DNA from: Alligator mississippiensis
Taxonomy: Eukaryota > Chordata > Crocodylia > Alligatoridae
NCBI RefSeq assembly: GCF_030867095.1
Contig: NC_081824.1
Span: forward strand, 138,289,433 to 138,353,432
DNA: 64,000 nt
Reading direction: 5' to 3'
A program made the translations under genes and the position numbers. The notes beneath the pieces are model-generated. The model did no database searches, was not told where the DNA came from, and worked only from the letters and a program-made list of their open reading frames with translations. Position 1 is the stretch's first letter. Each line of letters starts with the position of its first letter. Below are positions 24,388 through 35,564 of this stretch, one piece after another.

Positions 24388-24750
24388 CTAGTCCCAGTTC
24401 CACCTCCACCTTGGCCTTCCTGCAGCCATTCCTTCCACCGCCCCCCTGCAGCCCCGAGCAACAGAGGTATAGTCCTCCTTTGTGATGTCCCCTCCCTTCC
24501 ATTGGGTGTACGCCTCCTTTTTCATTTGAAGACATTCCCAGATGCTTTTTGTGAGCAATGTGGGCTTTTGTACCCTCTTGCCCTCTTTGATCCTTGTTGG
24601 GATTACCTCCCTTTGGGCTTGGAGGACTGTTTCCTTAAGGAATGACCACTCTTCTTGGACACCCAACTCCCCTCCCCCCTGTGACCTCAGTGTCTCCCCA
24701 AATTTTCTCCTTACCTCATTGAAGTCTGCCTTCCTGAAGACCTTGGCCAC
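24388..24750 (-). pseudogene. CR1 ORF2 linker between endonuclease and RT
   Basis: About 120 codons in a frame shifted from the endonuclease piece. KADFNEVRRKFGE and WSFLKETVLQAQREVIP match the helical linker typical of CR1 ORF2 (ANF..FR.L...PWE...KDK.A.ESW..FK...L.AQE..IP pattern). The end reads W/C-rich and out of frame before the RT begins near 24290. Confidence 0.7.
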
Positions 24751-25547
24751 CTTGCACTGGATGTGAATTCCAGCAGGCGATGATCGCTGTCGCCCAGGTG
24801 GTCAAGCACCCACAGACCCCTTACCAGGTTGTCACCCATGGCCAGGACCAGATCCAACAAGGCGTCTCCCCTGGTGGGGCTGTGCACCTCCTGGGTTATT
24901 TGGAGGTCCTGTATTTCAGCTAGGAACCTATATGAGCAGTCAGACCTGGCTGGCTGTTCTTCCCAGCAGATGTCTGAAAAGTTTAGGTCACCCATAATGA
25001 CCATGTCCTTTGACCTAATTGCCTTTGTGAGCTGACTTAAGAATTCCCAGTCTAGCTCTTCCCCTTGGTTGGGTGGTCTGTAGTAGACCCCCACTGTTAA
25101 GTCCCTTTCCCCTCGACCTCCTTGTATTCTAACCCAGAGCACCTCAGTGTGCCCCTCCTCTGACCCAGTGCTACTCGTTGAGGGTGTGTATTTCTCCTTG
25201 ATGTAGAGCGCCACAGCCCCACCTTTCCTCCCTGTCCTATCCCTCCTGTACAGCCTGTAGCCATTGATATTCACTGCCCAGTCGTGAGTTGGGTCCCACC
25301 ACATTTTGGTGAGCCCCGCTATGTCTGGGCTGGTGTTAGCTAGCAGGAGGGTAAGTTCCTCCTGCTTGTTCCCCATACTATGAGTATTAGTGTAGAGGCA
25401 TTTGAGATCTCCTGAAGATGTATGAACTGCCCCCCTAATCCCGGTACTACCCGGGCCCCTGTTGCTTACCTGGGTATTTGTTTTGCTCGTCGTCAGTCTA
25501 GGCTGGGCTGTTCTTGTGGGTGACCTCGTCTTCCCCTTCCCCGACAA
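24711..25547 (-). pseudogene. CR1 ORF2 endonuclease region (decayed)
   Basis: About 278 codons of an apurinic/apyrimidinic-like endonuclease, which in CR1 nicks target DNA for target-primed reverse transcription. Visible landmarks: LYTNTHSMGNK near residue 50, PDIAGLTKMWWD where active CR1 proteins usually have a TE(T/S)WWD glutamate (here Lys replaces the catalytic Glu), VYYRPPNQ, VIMGDLNFSDICWE and GDSDHRLLEF with the conserved Asp-His pair. The frame is lost at the end and the linker continues in another frame. The Glu-to-Lys change and the frameshifts make it non-functional. Confidence 0.85.
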
Positions 25548-25629
25548 GCCTAGTTTAAAGCCCGCTGGAGGAGATCAGTCAACCTAGAAAAGAACACACA
25601 CTTACCTTTGGGGGAAAGGTGAAGCACTG

Positions 25630-26811
25630 CACTGTAAAGAACTGTAAAGAACTTTTTTCTTGTATCCAGTCTAAATCGGCCTTCCTGGAGTATATGGCCA
25701 TTAGACCTTGTTATCCCTTGGGGAGCTCTGGTGAACAGATGTTCTCCCAGCACCTGATGCACCCCTCTTATGAATTTGAAGGCTGCCACCATATCCCCCA
25801 AGCCTTCTCTTCTCCAGACTGAAGAGCCCCACATCCCTTAGCCTCTCCTCGTACGGCCTTCCATCCAGGCCTTGGATCATATGAGTGGCTCTTCTCTGAA
25901 CTCTCTCAAGCTTCTCCACATCCTTCCTGAAGTAGGGGGCCCAATACTGGATGCAGTACTCCAGCTGAGGTCTCAGCAGGGCCGAATAAAGCGAGAGGAT
26001 GACTTCCCTGGTTTTTCTTGAGCTGTATCAGTGGATGCACACCAGAATTTGGTTAGCTTTTCCCACCACTACATCACACTGGTGGCTCATATTCATCTTG
26101 TGGTCGGTCAAGACCCCCAAGTCCTTTTTTGGTCATGGTGCTAGTGAGCGTAGCACTGCCAAGCCTGTAAGTGTGCTGGGGGTTCTTACTACCGAGGTGC
26201 AGCACCTTGCACTTCTCTGCATAGAAGGCCATCCTGTTTTGGTCAGCCCACCTTGAGAGTGCATCCAAGTTGGCTTGTATTCCCAGTCTGTCCTGCAGTG
26301 TGACAGCCCTCCCCCATAACTTGGTATCATCTGCAAACTTGGCCAATTCACATCTGACTCCTGAATCTAGATCGTTGATGAAAATGTTAAAGAGTACTGG
26401 CCCAAGTACTGAACCCTGAGGGACTGGTAACCCTGTGCGATGTCCATTTGCTCCCTTCAACTAGGACTCTTTGGGTCCGACCCTGTAGCCAGTTGCCTAC
26501 CCGTTGGACCGTATGATGATCAAGGCCACAGTTCCCCAGCTTAACCATGAGGACATCATGGGGAACTAGGTCAAAGGCCTTCTTGAAGTCCAGATAAATG
26601 ATGTCCACATCATCTCCCTTGTCCAGGGCACATGTTACCTGGTCGTAGAAGGAGATGAGGTTGGTCAGGCAAGACCTGCCAGTCACAAAACCATGTTGGC
26701 TGGCATTCAGAAGCTTGCCTTCTGTTAGTCTGTTGTTGATCCCTTGACAATTTTCTCTAGGATTTTTCCAGGGACGGATGTCAGACTGATTGGTCTATAG
26801 TTCCCCCGGGT
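25630..26811 (-). mobile_element. Older CR1 LINE, RT part, interrupted by the younger copy
   Basis: Minus-strand CR1 RT in pieces: 26686-26387 has RSCLTNLISFYDQVT and YLDFKKAFDLVPHD with the motif A Asp intact; 26460-26074 has VPQGSVLGPVLFN and KFADDTKLWG (FADD codons at 26326-26337); 25919-25701 has [15 protein letters not shown]; and 25834 on has GRFRLDTRKKFFTV. Several frameshifts separate them. The 5' side ends at about 26811, where CR1 similarity stops at the LTR-like unit; the 3' remainder is at 22383-22575. Confidence 0.8.
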
Positions 26812-27980
26812 GATGTTATTTATGAGGTTTTGGGAAGGTGCCCCAGGGTCCAGAGTGAGCCCAGTCTAATTTCATTTTACCCCATGGACACCCATTTGCC
26901 TCAAGGCACCAGCCACCTTATGGGTTATTTGTGGCCACCTTCCACCTCTGTAGCCACATCCATGCCTCAAAGATGGTATGTGATTACTTTGGGGAGAGGG
27001 GAGGAGGCCCCACCCAACGCTGGCCCCTGCCTCAAAGGACTAGTTGACCCTCTTTTTGTCTCAGACCTGCGTTGGGGCTTTAGCCCTCTTAGTTTCAGCC
27101 CCATTTCTGTGGTTGTGTCCCCCCCAACCTAGTTCCACTACCTTGGACCTCAATTTCTGGGCCACAGCCCCTGTCTCACCCTTCTCAGGCTCTGGGCCCC
27201 CTGGCCCCAGTCTTTCCCTTCCTGGACTCTGAGCCCCTGGGGCCCCTAGGGCCTCTGGCCCTACTTTCACTTTTCTTAGGCTCTGAGCCCGTGGTCCCAC
27301 TTCACCCTTCTTGGGCGGCTCAGCCCCCTGGGTTCTGTGCCTCAGTTCAGGCCATTCATGCACCACTCAACCTCTTTTCCTGGTCTCTTACCCACTGCAG
27401 GGCTCTATGCAGAGTGCCTCTTAGGCACCCTATGGCTCCATACCACCCCTATTAGACACGTCCTGTCCTCCAGCTTCAGTTGTCTGTACCATTTCACAGT
27501 CCAGCTGCATATCCACACACTGAAATCAAATGGAACTCCAAATCATCCCTGCCCTGGGCAAACTTTAGGCAATGTAAAGGAAAAGGAAGGTTCTCCACTT
27601 CCGTACTAGGGCCCTTTTACCTGCCCAGCTCTGCAGCAACGTGCTTGGGAGGTCTTTTCCCTTCCTCAGTCAGGGTTAAAATGCTTGCTGGCCTGAGGGT
27701 GGCCATCTTATAATGATAAGTCCATTTTCTTCTGGCTGGTTTGCCCTATCACACTGTGCACACCCAGGGTTTTCTCATTGTGCAATCCGCCCTGCTTCGG
27801 TTTGTCATACTTCCCGCAGGGTCTCTGATGACCCTAGAAAGCCTGTCTCCACTCCCTATATTGTCTCTGCTTGCAGTTCCCTGTCTCTAAGCCACAAAGA
27901 CTCTAGCCTTAAAGGGCCCTCACCAGCCCTATCTGTCCTCCAGCTTTCTCCCAGTAACAGGGTAAGGTTACCCTGTTACA
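26812..27980 (-). mobile_element. LTR-like fossil, possible solo LTR
   Basis: On the minus strand it begins tgtaacaggg at 27980 and soon has gggccctttaaggc, the same start grammar as the units at 20136 and 45451. No retroviral genes adjoin. The far end is placed where CR1 similarity stops and is uncertain. Family and age are not determined; the unit looks old. Confidence 0.3.
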
Positions 27981-27984
27981 CCAT

Positions 27985-28115
27985 GCCAGTCATATGTCTG
28001 TCTAACCTGCTTTTGAACATAAGCAGGGATGGAGATTCCACAACTTCCAGCCATGCTGAAGGGTCATACAGCTGTCCTGGCACAGAGTTGGCTGGCTACA
28101 CCTCTGGTTGTGCAT
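27985..28115 (-). mobile_element. Old CR1 fragment near 3' end
   Basis: gtctgtctaacctgcttttg, aacataagcaggg and atggagattccacaactt match the reverse complement of the CR1 segment tctaacctgttcttaaaaac plus ccagtgatggagattccaca found in diverged copies. Confidence 0.55.
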
Positions 28116-28144
28116 AGGGAAAACAATAGTCTTTGCCCCAAAGG

Positions 28145-30567
28145 CTAGGGACGGACATTACACATAAACTGGTTTAAGTGATCAGAAACTGGTTTAAACC
28201 TGTAGCAGAATAGACATACAGTGCACATAAACCAGTTTCAAAATGGCCGGAACTAGTTTGAGATAAACTAGGTTGAATGTAATATCAGACTTAACTGATT
28301 TGGCTCAAACTGGTTTATGCATTTTCTTTCCCAGACCCCTTTCTGGTTTAAGTTAAACCAGAGTCCACTAGCATCCCAGCATGCTCTCTGGGCTAGGTGG
28401 GGCTCTCTGCTTCAGCTGCAAGGCTGACCCTGCCCCTCTGCTCTCTAGCCCAAGCAGGGACCGGCCCTTGTGAAGAGAGTGGCTGACATGGCCCCGTTAA
28501 GGCAAAGTGGGCAGGGAGGGGGTTAATTCTTCCCTCTTTCCCCTCCTCCCACACTGCATCTGGGGTCTGCCCGTCTGCTGGGGAGCAGAAGGGAGGGGGC
28601 TGCGGCAGTGACCCCAAGGGCTGGCAGACCCCGGTTGAAGGGTAGAAGGGACAGAGGGAAGAATTAACTCTTCTCCCTGCTGCCTTCACCTTAATGAGGC
28701 CATGCCAAGGCATTGCTCTGTGCTGGGGTGGGGGCTCTTCCCCCTCCTCCTCCCCACAGGGTGGGGGCAGCTCTGTGTGAGACTAGAGGGGGAATCCTGC
28801 TCCTCCTCCCCCTCTCCCCTGGGATGGGGATGGGGACTGCATGAGGCTTTGTAGCCCCCAGAGGGGAACTCTTTCCCCCACCTCCTGCTCTCCCCCACTT
28901 CCCCTCCCCCCCATTTCCCTTCCCCTGCCTCTGCAAGGCAGGCAGGGGGGCTCTGTTCAGTGCTGGGGGATGGAGGGGTTCTTCCCCCTTCACTTCCACC
29001 CATGCTGCTGTGGGGCAGGGAGGAGGGCTCTGTAAGGCTGCCAGGCCCCAGAGGGGGACACTTACCCCCTGTGGGGCAGGGTGGGGTGGGGACACTCTGT
29101 CCAGTGCTGAGCAGTATTTTTCCCCCTCCTCCTTCCCACACCCCCAAGGGGTTGGGAGGTGGTGGGGGGCTCTGTGCAGTGCTCTCCAGCCTGGCTTAGC
29201 TCAGCTGGGGTGCAGGGAGCAGCTGTGACAGTGCCACAGCAGCCAGGAGTGGCCCCGCTCCTGCAGCCATGACTGGCCTTGCTCAGCCCTGGCTGATGAA
29301 GCCACGCAGTCTGGCCAGGATAGGCCATGGGGGTGGGGCCACCCCCAGCAGCTGCAGCTCAGTGACGGGGATCTTGAGCTCTGTCAACCAGTACAGCCCA
29401 GCCTGGCCCAGCACGTGGCCGGTGGCTGCTAGCTGGGCTAGCTTGGAGGCACTGCAGAGGCTTGTGGAGCTGCATCAAGCCCCTGTGGTGGGCTCCAGGG
29501 CCACCAGCACCTCCGCCGGGCTAAAGGGAGCTCCCCCAGTCCTGAGCAGCACTGCATGGTGCAGCAGGAGCCACAGCTGGATGTGAGGGGAGAAAGTTTG
29601 CTGGGCCAAGCCAGGTTCCCTTGCCTGCCATGCCTGCCCTCCTCCCATTCCTGCTACTCCTGAGCCACTCCAGGAGGCAGTGGGGGGTTGAGGGAAAGCT
29701 TCGGCCCCGCAGCTTGTGCCCTACACATGGAGCTCTGGCGGCAGCCCTGGACTGAAGCCTCCTACCCAGGTACCTTCTACCTTCCAAGGTCATCCAGGGG
29801 CTGCAGCCAGAGCTCCACATATGGGCAGAAGCTTCCTGCCCCCCCACACCAGCAGCGCTGCATGGCAGTGGCAGCAGTAGCTGATGACGAGGGGGGCAGA
29901 ACAGCCCCCCAGCCAGCCCACAGTGGCTTGTTAGGCTGCAGCCCCAGGTGTTGCACAGGGCAGGGGGTGTGGTGGTGGTGGCTGCCAGGCCCAGGACCCA
30001 CTGCCACCTCCGAGCTGGCCTGGGAAACCCGCTTTGCAGCTAGCTCCCACCTGGGGGCCGGACACTGGCTGGCAGGGTCCCTTTGCGGGGGGCAGGGACC
30101 AGGGTTATTTCCCTCTCCCTCTGGCATCCAGCGGAGGGGACAGGAGGAGGCTTATTTTGCTGCTCAGCAGCAGTCGGGACAGGCACACCTGGCTGCACCC
30201 CCCTGGGAGTAGTAGGGGTAGAGGAGAAAATAATCCCCCTCTCTGCCCCCTCTGCCTCAGGTGCCACACGGGCCCCTTGCAGCAGCAAGGGGAGAGTGCT
30301 TGGCAGACCCAGCTTGGGTCCCTGCCAGTGGGATAGGGAGTGGGGAATGAAACCCCTCTCTGGCCATTTCAGCCTGGACTAGCCACATCCCCCCCAGCAC
30401 AGCTCTGCTACAGCAGAGGGCATGCTTTAGTGCCCCTGCCTCCTAGCCTGAGCAACTGCAGGCACGTGTGCTCATGTCTGTGCGGTTACAAACCGACTCA
30501 GCCTAGGCAAGTTTGACTAACTTGCTAAGGTCGAACCAGTTCAGGCTTTTTGAATGTCTGTCCCTAG
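28145..30567. mobile_element. GC-rich foldback hAT-like element, copy 2 (longer)
   Basis: Left end ctagggacggacattaca; reverse complement of the right end ctagggacagacattc. The outer 230 bp match 4640-4860 almost base for base (cagcatcccagcatgctctc, gtttgagataaac, aaccagag), and the right 100 bp match 6345-6449. The flanks give cccaaagg versus ccaaggag, an imperfect TSD. The interior is very GC-rich with local inverted repeats, for example 28522-28537 (gttaattcttccctct) pairing perfectly with 28653-28668, and the right arm near 30350-30120 mirrors the left arm. No transposase is encoded; the long open frames are compositional. Confidence 0.75.
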
Positions 30568-30575
30568 CCAAGGAG

Positions 30576-33500
30576 TTTATTATCTGAAAGACGAGGCACA
30601 ACAGGTGGATGAGACCCATGAACAGATCAGAACAGGGACATGTATGTGGAGAGGTAAGAGGTTGGAAGGCAATATAATAAAACAAAAAGGTGCCAAGATC
30701 CTATTGGAAGTAGTCCTAAAAACCTGTCCCTTACCTAACTAACCAGGTTGCAACTACATGTTTTTCCTCTAAAAGGAAATAAAATTCTTAAGGTGGTATG
30801 CACCTGACCCCTTGGAAATCAAGTTCATTTTGTGTAGTACTGTAACCCTTTTTTGTCTGCAAGGCACAGAGCGGAAGTGGCCAAAGTGAAGCTAAGCTAT
30901 CTCCAATGAGGCCCCTGTCAGTCTTTATTACTATGTACAACTGACTGCTGAGCTCTACAGATTCCTGAGGCAATACTGCATGTTGGTCCTCCTAGCCATG
31001 CTTTTCCGACTGCCAAGTTTTGGGTTTCTTTTTTAATGACTTATGATAGCTTTGACCAGACATAAATAGAGCTGCTCAAATACTGCGAAGTTATTTTTGA
31101 ATACTTCTGTCATTGCTATATACAATATTGCTAACACGCATGTTTAAAAATGAGTTGGGCAATAAAATAGCATAAGTTTGGTTCAAAATAATGAGACTCT
31201 AAAAATAATGTATTTTGGGTTCTTTTATTTTGACTTCTGGTTTTTTGGAGTCTTTAACCTGTGCCTGGATAACACTTCTAGCCTTTTTCACTGCAAAAAA
31301 TTAGGACTAGAAAATTACTCTCTTAAAAAAAAATGAAAGCTAAAATTTTCACATGCCCCAGGATGTTAAGTCCAAACATTACAAGACTCATGATAAAATC
31401 TAGAGCTGGCAGCACTGTGTAAAACAGAAGTTCTTCTCAACCCTATTAACACCTCACTTGTTGATCTAGGAGAACATTCATGCTAAAATAGTGACTGTCT
31501 GCCAAATGTGCACATCAGGCCTGTAGCTGAGATCTGTTTAAGTGAGTATTATCACTACAGAGCAAAGTGACTCTGGAGCATACAGCTGATACACCACTTG
31601 TATCCCACCTCTGCCCTGAAGTAGGATGTAAGTGGCACATGCTGGCCCTTTGCACAGGGTTTAATTTCATTGCAAATGGACTTCCATTCAGCGTTCCTAT
31701 CACATAGCAACAACAATTTCCATGGAGTGAGGTGTTTGATCAGACAGCATAAACAACATACCATGAATATCAAATTAAGGAATGTTTGCAACAAACATGT
31801 GGCTGAAATTTGTTAATCATACAATTATGAATTTGTTCAATAATCAAAGTTTTCTGTTCATAAACAACTCAGGAACAGGAAAAGAAGCTAAATTGGCTCA
31901 GGAAATTATGCAGTCATAAGCCTTAAACATACTATATCTTGCATATTCTCTGTACTTTTTGGACTCATGCTGCGAACTGCTCCCAGTCAGCCTTAGTGTA
32001 AATGGGAATCTGGTCAGACATGCTGGAGAGTCAGAGAATCAAGATATGGTACTAGCCACATCACTTCCTTGTTTGTCACTGGCTACAGAAAGTGGCCTGC
32101 CTTAATCACGCTGGCCCAAAGGGTTGTTTGGTTTGGGTTGACCAACAGTGGTTTTGGGTGGGCATACACTGGTCTACAGCAAGATTTAAACTTGTTCAAG
32201 GTTCTTGGCAACAGCTTGCTAGCAAAAATGGTGTATTATCCTTTTTTTCCTTTCCAAAAACCCATGTGTAGGCAATTAGTGTCATATTTGTTTTATCCCT
32301 AAAAGCATACACACATCTTTTTTTATGATGGTTATTTTGGTGGGGAGGGAGCAAAGTGTTTGTTTATTGCTGCATTTTTTTCTTGGAAATGACTTGACAA
32401 CACATTTGTGCAAAAGCTGGTGGTTTTCTCGTTGCACACTGACAAATCCTTGTTCTGTAAGCTATTTTTAGACTCATTTTCCCTTTTCTCCCACAATATT
32501 CTCAACTCTTTCTTTTTTTAATTGGCAAATGGATTTCCAAAGCTACCTACTTCTTTTTATTCTGTTCATCAGTGATCCAATTCTAGCCTGCTTCTTGCTA
32601 ACTTGAATTTCTATGTATAAAGTCGCACAAGGATCTTTGTTGGATAATTATTCCTCATTAAAATTATATGAAATAATAACCTTGAATATCTTTCTCTCAT
32701 GCAAGCAAATTAGGTTAAGATATTTCAGCTAAAATATTGTAATTGGGCCAGGTTTTCTTTGGCCACAGCCTGGCTGATAAGGGTGGCAAGAGGAAAAGCT
32801 CAAGTATTTGCTTTTTCCTTCCACACCCCCACATACAAAGCCTTTGTAACAAAGGGTAAGTACAGTTGTAGAAGCTGTTTCTTACTGCTGCTCTTGAGAG
32901 CATGAATCATCACAGGGGCAGGGCATAGTTGGGGCCTTGTCACTGTCTTCTTTTTTGGAAACAACCAAGCAACCCAAGTGACAAAGTTCCACCTTACTAA
33001 GGGAGTGCAGATTTTGCCTACTATCCCATATGTACCAGGGAGCCATGGGAAGGAGAGGTGTGCTCTGTGATGACATCACTCACCCAGTTAATCTGTCAGG
33101 TAGGATGAAGGGTGACTTCATACTATTTTGTGGCTGAATGTCATAGTTCAGCCCATGCTTAGTAAGGACTTGTAAAATACCCACATATACTCTGCTACAA
33201 AGTGTAAAAGAGGACAATGCCAGTGGACAAGGTCTCCATACAAAGAAGGGCCACAAGTTCTGTAGCATGATCTACCTGTGTAGGATAGTTTAGGAATAGC
33301 GTGTTTAGGAGGGTTGCCTTGTTAAACTTGAGGTCCCTTCCAACTTTGTGCTTATCAGATTCCACATAAGGGCATCCACAGATATGCTTTGGGGTCAAGG
33401 CTTGCAGTCAAGGAGTGAGGAAGCCTGCATCAAAAGTGGGTTAGCCCAGGACATCAGTATGTTGCAATAACATCCACTTGCACACATGCAAGGATTTTCC

Positions 33501-33585
33501 CATAAGGCATTGATGATCTTGCAGTTATTGCTGATCTTGCAAATACTCCTTTTTTTTTTGGTAAAGGTTTGACTTGGCTCTCAAC
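30576..33585. other. AT-rich sequence, mostly unannotated
   Basis: About 3 kb without a gene or RNA. Contains copy A of an unclassified dispersed repeat (32024-32125). Everything else is unassigned. Confidence 0.4.
32024..32125 (+). repeat. Unclassified dispersed repeat pair, copy A
   Basis: ggagagtcagaga, then tactagccacatcacttccttg and gccttaa match 52901-52986 (gggagagtcagaga, tattagccacactactcccttg, gccttaa) in the same orientation. Family unknown; old. Confidence 0.5.
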
Positions 33586-33589
33586 TTTC

Positions 33590-33712
33590 AGACTAAGCCC
33601 ATATTTGGGCACTTCAAGGAGCGCCCTGGCACTACTCAGATTCTGAGCACCTGCAGCTCCCTATGAGCATCCACAGCTTCCATGGCCTTCAATCATTTGA
33701 AAAACAGGCCAA
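33590..33712 (+). repeat. Ancient interspersed repeat (sauropsid type)
   Basis: atttgggcacttc, tctgagcacctgcagctccc, tatgagcatccacagcttcc and aaaaacaggcc match a pattern I recall as widespread in turtle and bird DNA (GAGCACCCACAGCTCCC...AAAATCAGGCC). Family name not asserted. Confidence 0.4.
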
Positions 33713-34228
33713 TTTTAATTCAGGTTCTAAACTTGAATTTACTTGCCTTCCATCACACCCCCAGCCCTGAAAAACACTGGTTTAATCACATTTCCCACCA
33801 ATAGAGGAAACCATTAGCAAGTCTGAAAGACTTTCTTGCTTTCAACAACCCTAGCTAGCACTTAAAAAAGAACAAAAACTGAGCCCTAGAAATAAATAAT
33901 TACTGTTGAAAAATCATATTTTTTATAGCAGTGGAATTTGGGTTCTGCTATGATAATGTATTTGGCAAATGGAGCATGCAGCTTGATCAGTAAAGTATGC
34001 AGAAACTCAATAGCTAAAATATGCAGCTTATTCAACAAAGAATCCATTACATTTAGGAAAGCATGTAAGTTTTAAGAAACCCAGTTTACAGGCTAAAGGT
34101 TTTGATTCCTTTCTTGTTGGATGGAATGTGATTTAATCTCCTTACAACTCAAGCAAAAGAGAAGCCTAACAAATTTACTAAGAGCAGATCCACACTATAA
34201 AGCTGAGAAGTGTAGTTATCTTAGTACA

Positions 34229-34475
34229 GATTCGTAGATTCATAGATTCACAGATGTTAGGGTTGGAAGGGACCTCAATAGATCATCGAGTCCGACCCCC
34301 TGCATAAGCAGGAAAGAGTGCTGGGTCTAGATGACTCCAGCTAGATGCTCATCTAACCTCCTCTTGAAGACCCCCAGGGTAGGGGAGAGCACCACCTCAC
34401 TTGGGAGCCCGTTCCAGACCCTGGCCACTCTAACTGTGAAGAAGTTCCTCCTAATGTCCAATCTATGTCCAATCA
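34229..34475 (-). mobile_element. CR1 3' end
   Basis: gattcatagattcacagatg, gttggaagggacctcaatag, atcatcgagtccgaccccct, cttgaagacccccagggtag and gaagaagttcctcctaatgt: a well-preserved reverse complement of the CR1 3' untranslated region plus coding tail, 5'-truncated. Fresher than most other CR1 ends here. Confidence 0.85.
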
Positions 34476-34561
34476 ATGTCAAATGTACAATCACATTGCT
34501 ATAAAAGTGCTCATACTGCTCGTTATACTCAACAGTTTTTACTGGTCTGTGGCCTGGCCTA

Positions 34562-34680
34562 AATTCATAGGTTCCTAGATTGTTAGGGGCTGGAAGGGAC
34601 CTCAGAAGATCATCGGGTCTAGCCCCTGCACCAAGCAGGAAAGACAGCTGAGGTTAAGTGACCCCAGCAAAGTGAAGTTA
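34562..34680 (-). mobile_element. CR1 3' end, second short copy
   Basis: attcataggttcctagattg, ggggctggaagggacctcag and atcatcgggtctagcccctg. A strongly truncated CR1 of the same subtype as 22383-22575 (gggtccagcc form). Confidence 0.8.
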
Positions 34681-34999
34681 CACTAGTATAAACACTTTTG
34701 TGCTAATATAATTATGTCTATATTAGTGGATCATGCCAGTGCACCTGTACCAGTATAATTAAGCCAGGAAAAGGTAGTTACCTTAGTCTAGATTAGTTTT
34801 AAGCAAGGGAGGATCACCACATTGAAGAGAGTGCTGGTGAAGTAAGGTACTGCTTGGTGTAAATTAGGGTAACAATCAGTCCCAAGTCTGGGATCAATGT
34901 GTGAGATGGCAACAATAAAGCAAGCAAGAGAGGAATACAAAAAAGTTTAAGATCTGAAGGCTGTAAGAATTAAAGTTAGCTCAATTATTTTGAAGCTAA

Positions 35000-35560
35000 C
35001 TTCTGCATAGACACATTTATTCTTACACCAGTAAATGGACGTCCTGGCACGCTGTGGGGGGAGGGGCGATGGCCATAATTTCTCGCCAGAACAGTTAAAC
35101 AAAAATTCAACCTGCTGGATGGGCAGGTGGGCTACAGCACAAACACGGCAGCTAGCAACAACCACAGTAGGGGCCACAGCTTCTCCGTCTGGCTCTATGA
35201 GGCCCCCTGCAGCCACAGGTTCCTCAGGATAGGATGGACTGGCCCTGGCCAACTGTGTGTGCAAATTGTACCCGGTCAGCCCAGCCAGCCAGGAGCCAGA
35301 CTCCTGCCTGCTACCTACCCACGTGACTGTACTTTTAGCACCCTTGTGTCCTAGCCATCCCCTCTGCTGCCTGATGCCAGCACCCAGTGCCCAGGGCTGA
35401 CCCCTTATACCTCCTGGCAGCCCAGACCTGCTCTGCCCCAGCTCAAATTGCTGCTGTCCTAGGTGCACATGTAGCTGCTCTACCCAGGAATAATCTACTC
35501 CAGTTCAAACTGTTCTGGAGTTTATTGCTTTGCATTAATTGCACATATAGACAGACCCCA
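35000..35560. mobile_element. GC-rich MITE-like unit (tentative)
   Basis: A GC-rich block in AT-rich DNA with loosely inverted ends: tctgcatagacacatttatt on the left, and tctgtctatatgtgcaatta as the reverse complement of the right. No target duplication found. Frames inside are compositional. Confidence 0.35.
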
Positions 35561-35564
35561 TGAG

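Larger units (their letters stand above)
22576..25630 (-). mobile_element. CR1 LINE, 5'-truncated, about 3.05 kb
   Basis: A minus-strand CR1 retrotransposon. From 5' to 3' it has an AP-type endonuclease region (25547-24711), a linker (24750-24388), reverse transcriptase (about 24290-22995), a C-terminal tail (22919-22665) and a short 3' untranslated region ending in the repeated ctatgaaactatgaa motif near 22576. ORF1 is missing, so it is truncated close to the ORF2 start, as is usual for CR1. It is inactive: the frame shifts between the endonuclease and linker regions, between the linker and RT, and before the tail, and a stop replaces the usual Trp in ED(W)K just before the RT start. It sits inside an older CR1. 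Confidence 0.9.

Noticed and set aside
23326-25035. Plus-strand frames over the CR1 elements
   Set aside because: Antisense shadows of the minus-strand CR1 ORF2.
29688-30212. 174-codon frame
   Set aside because: Inside the GC-rich core of the second foldback element; low stop density explains it.
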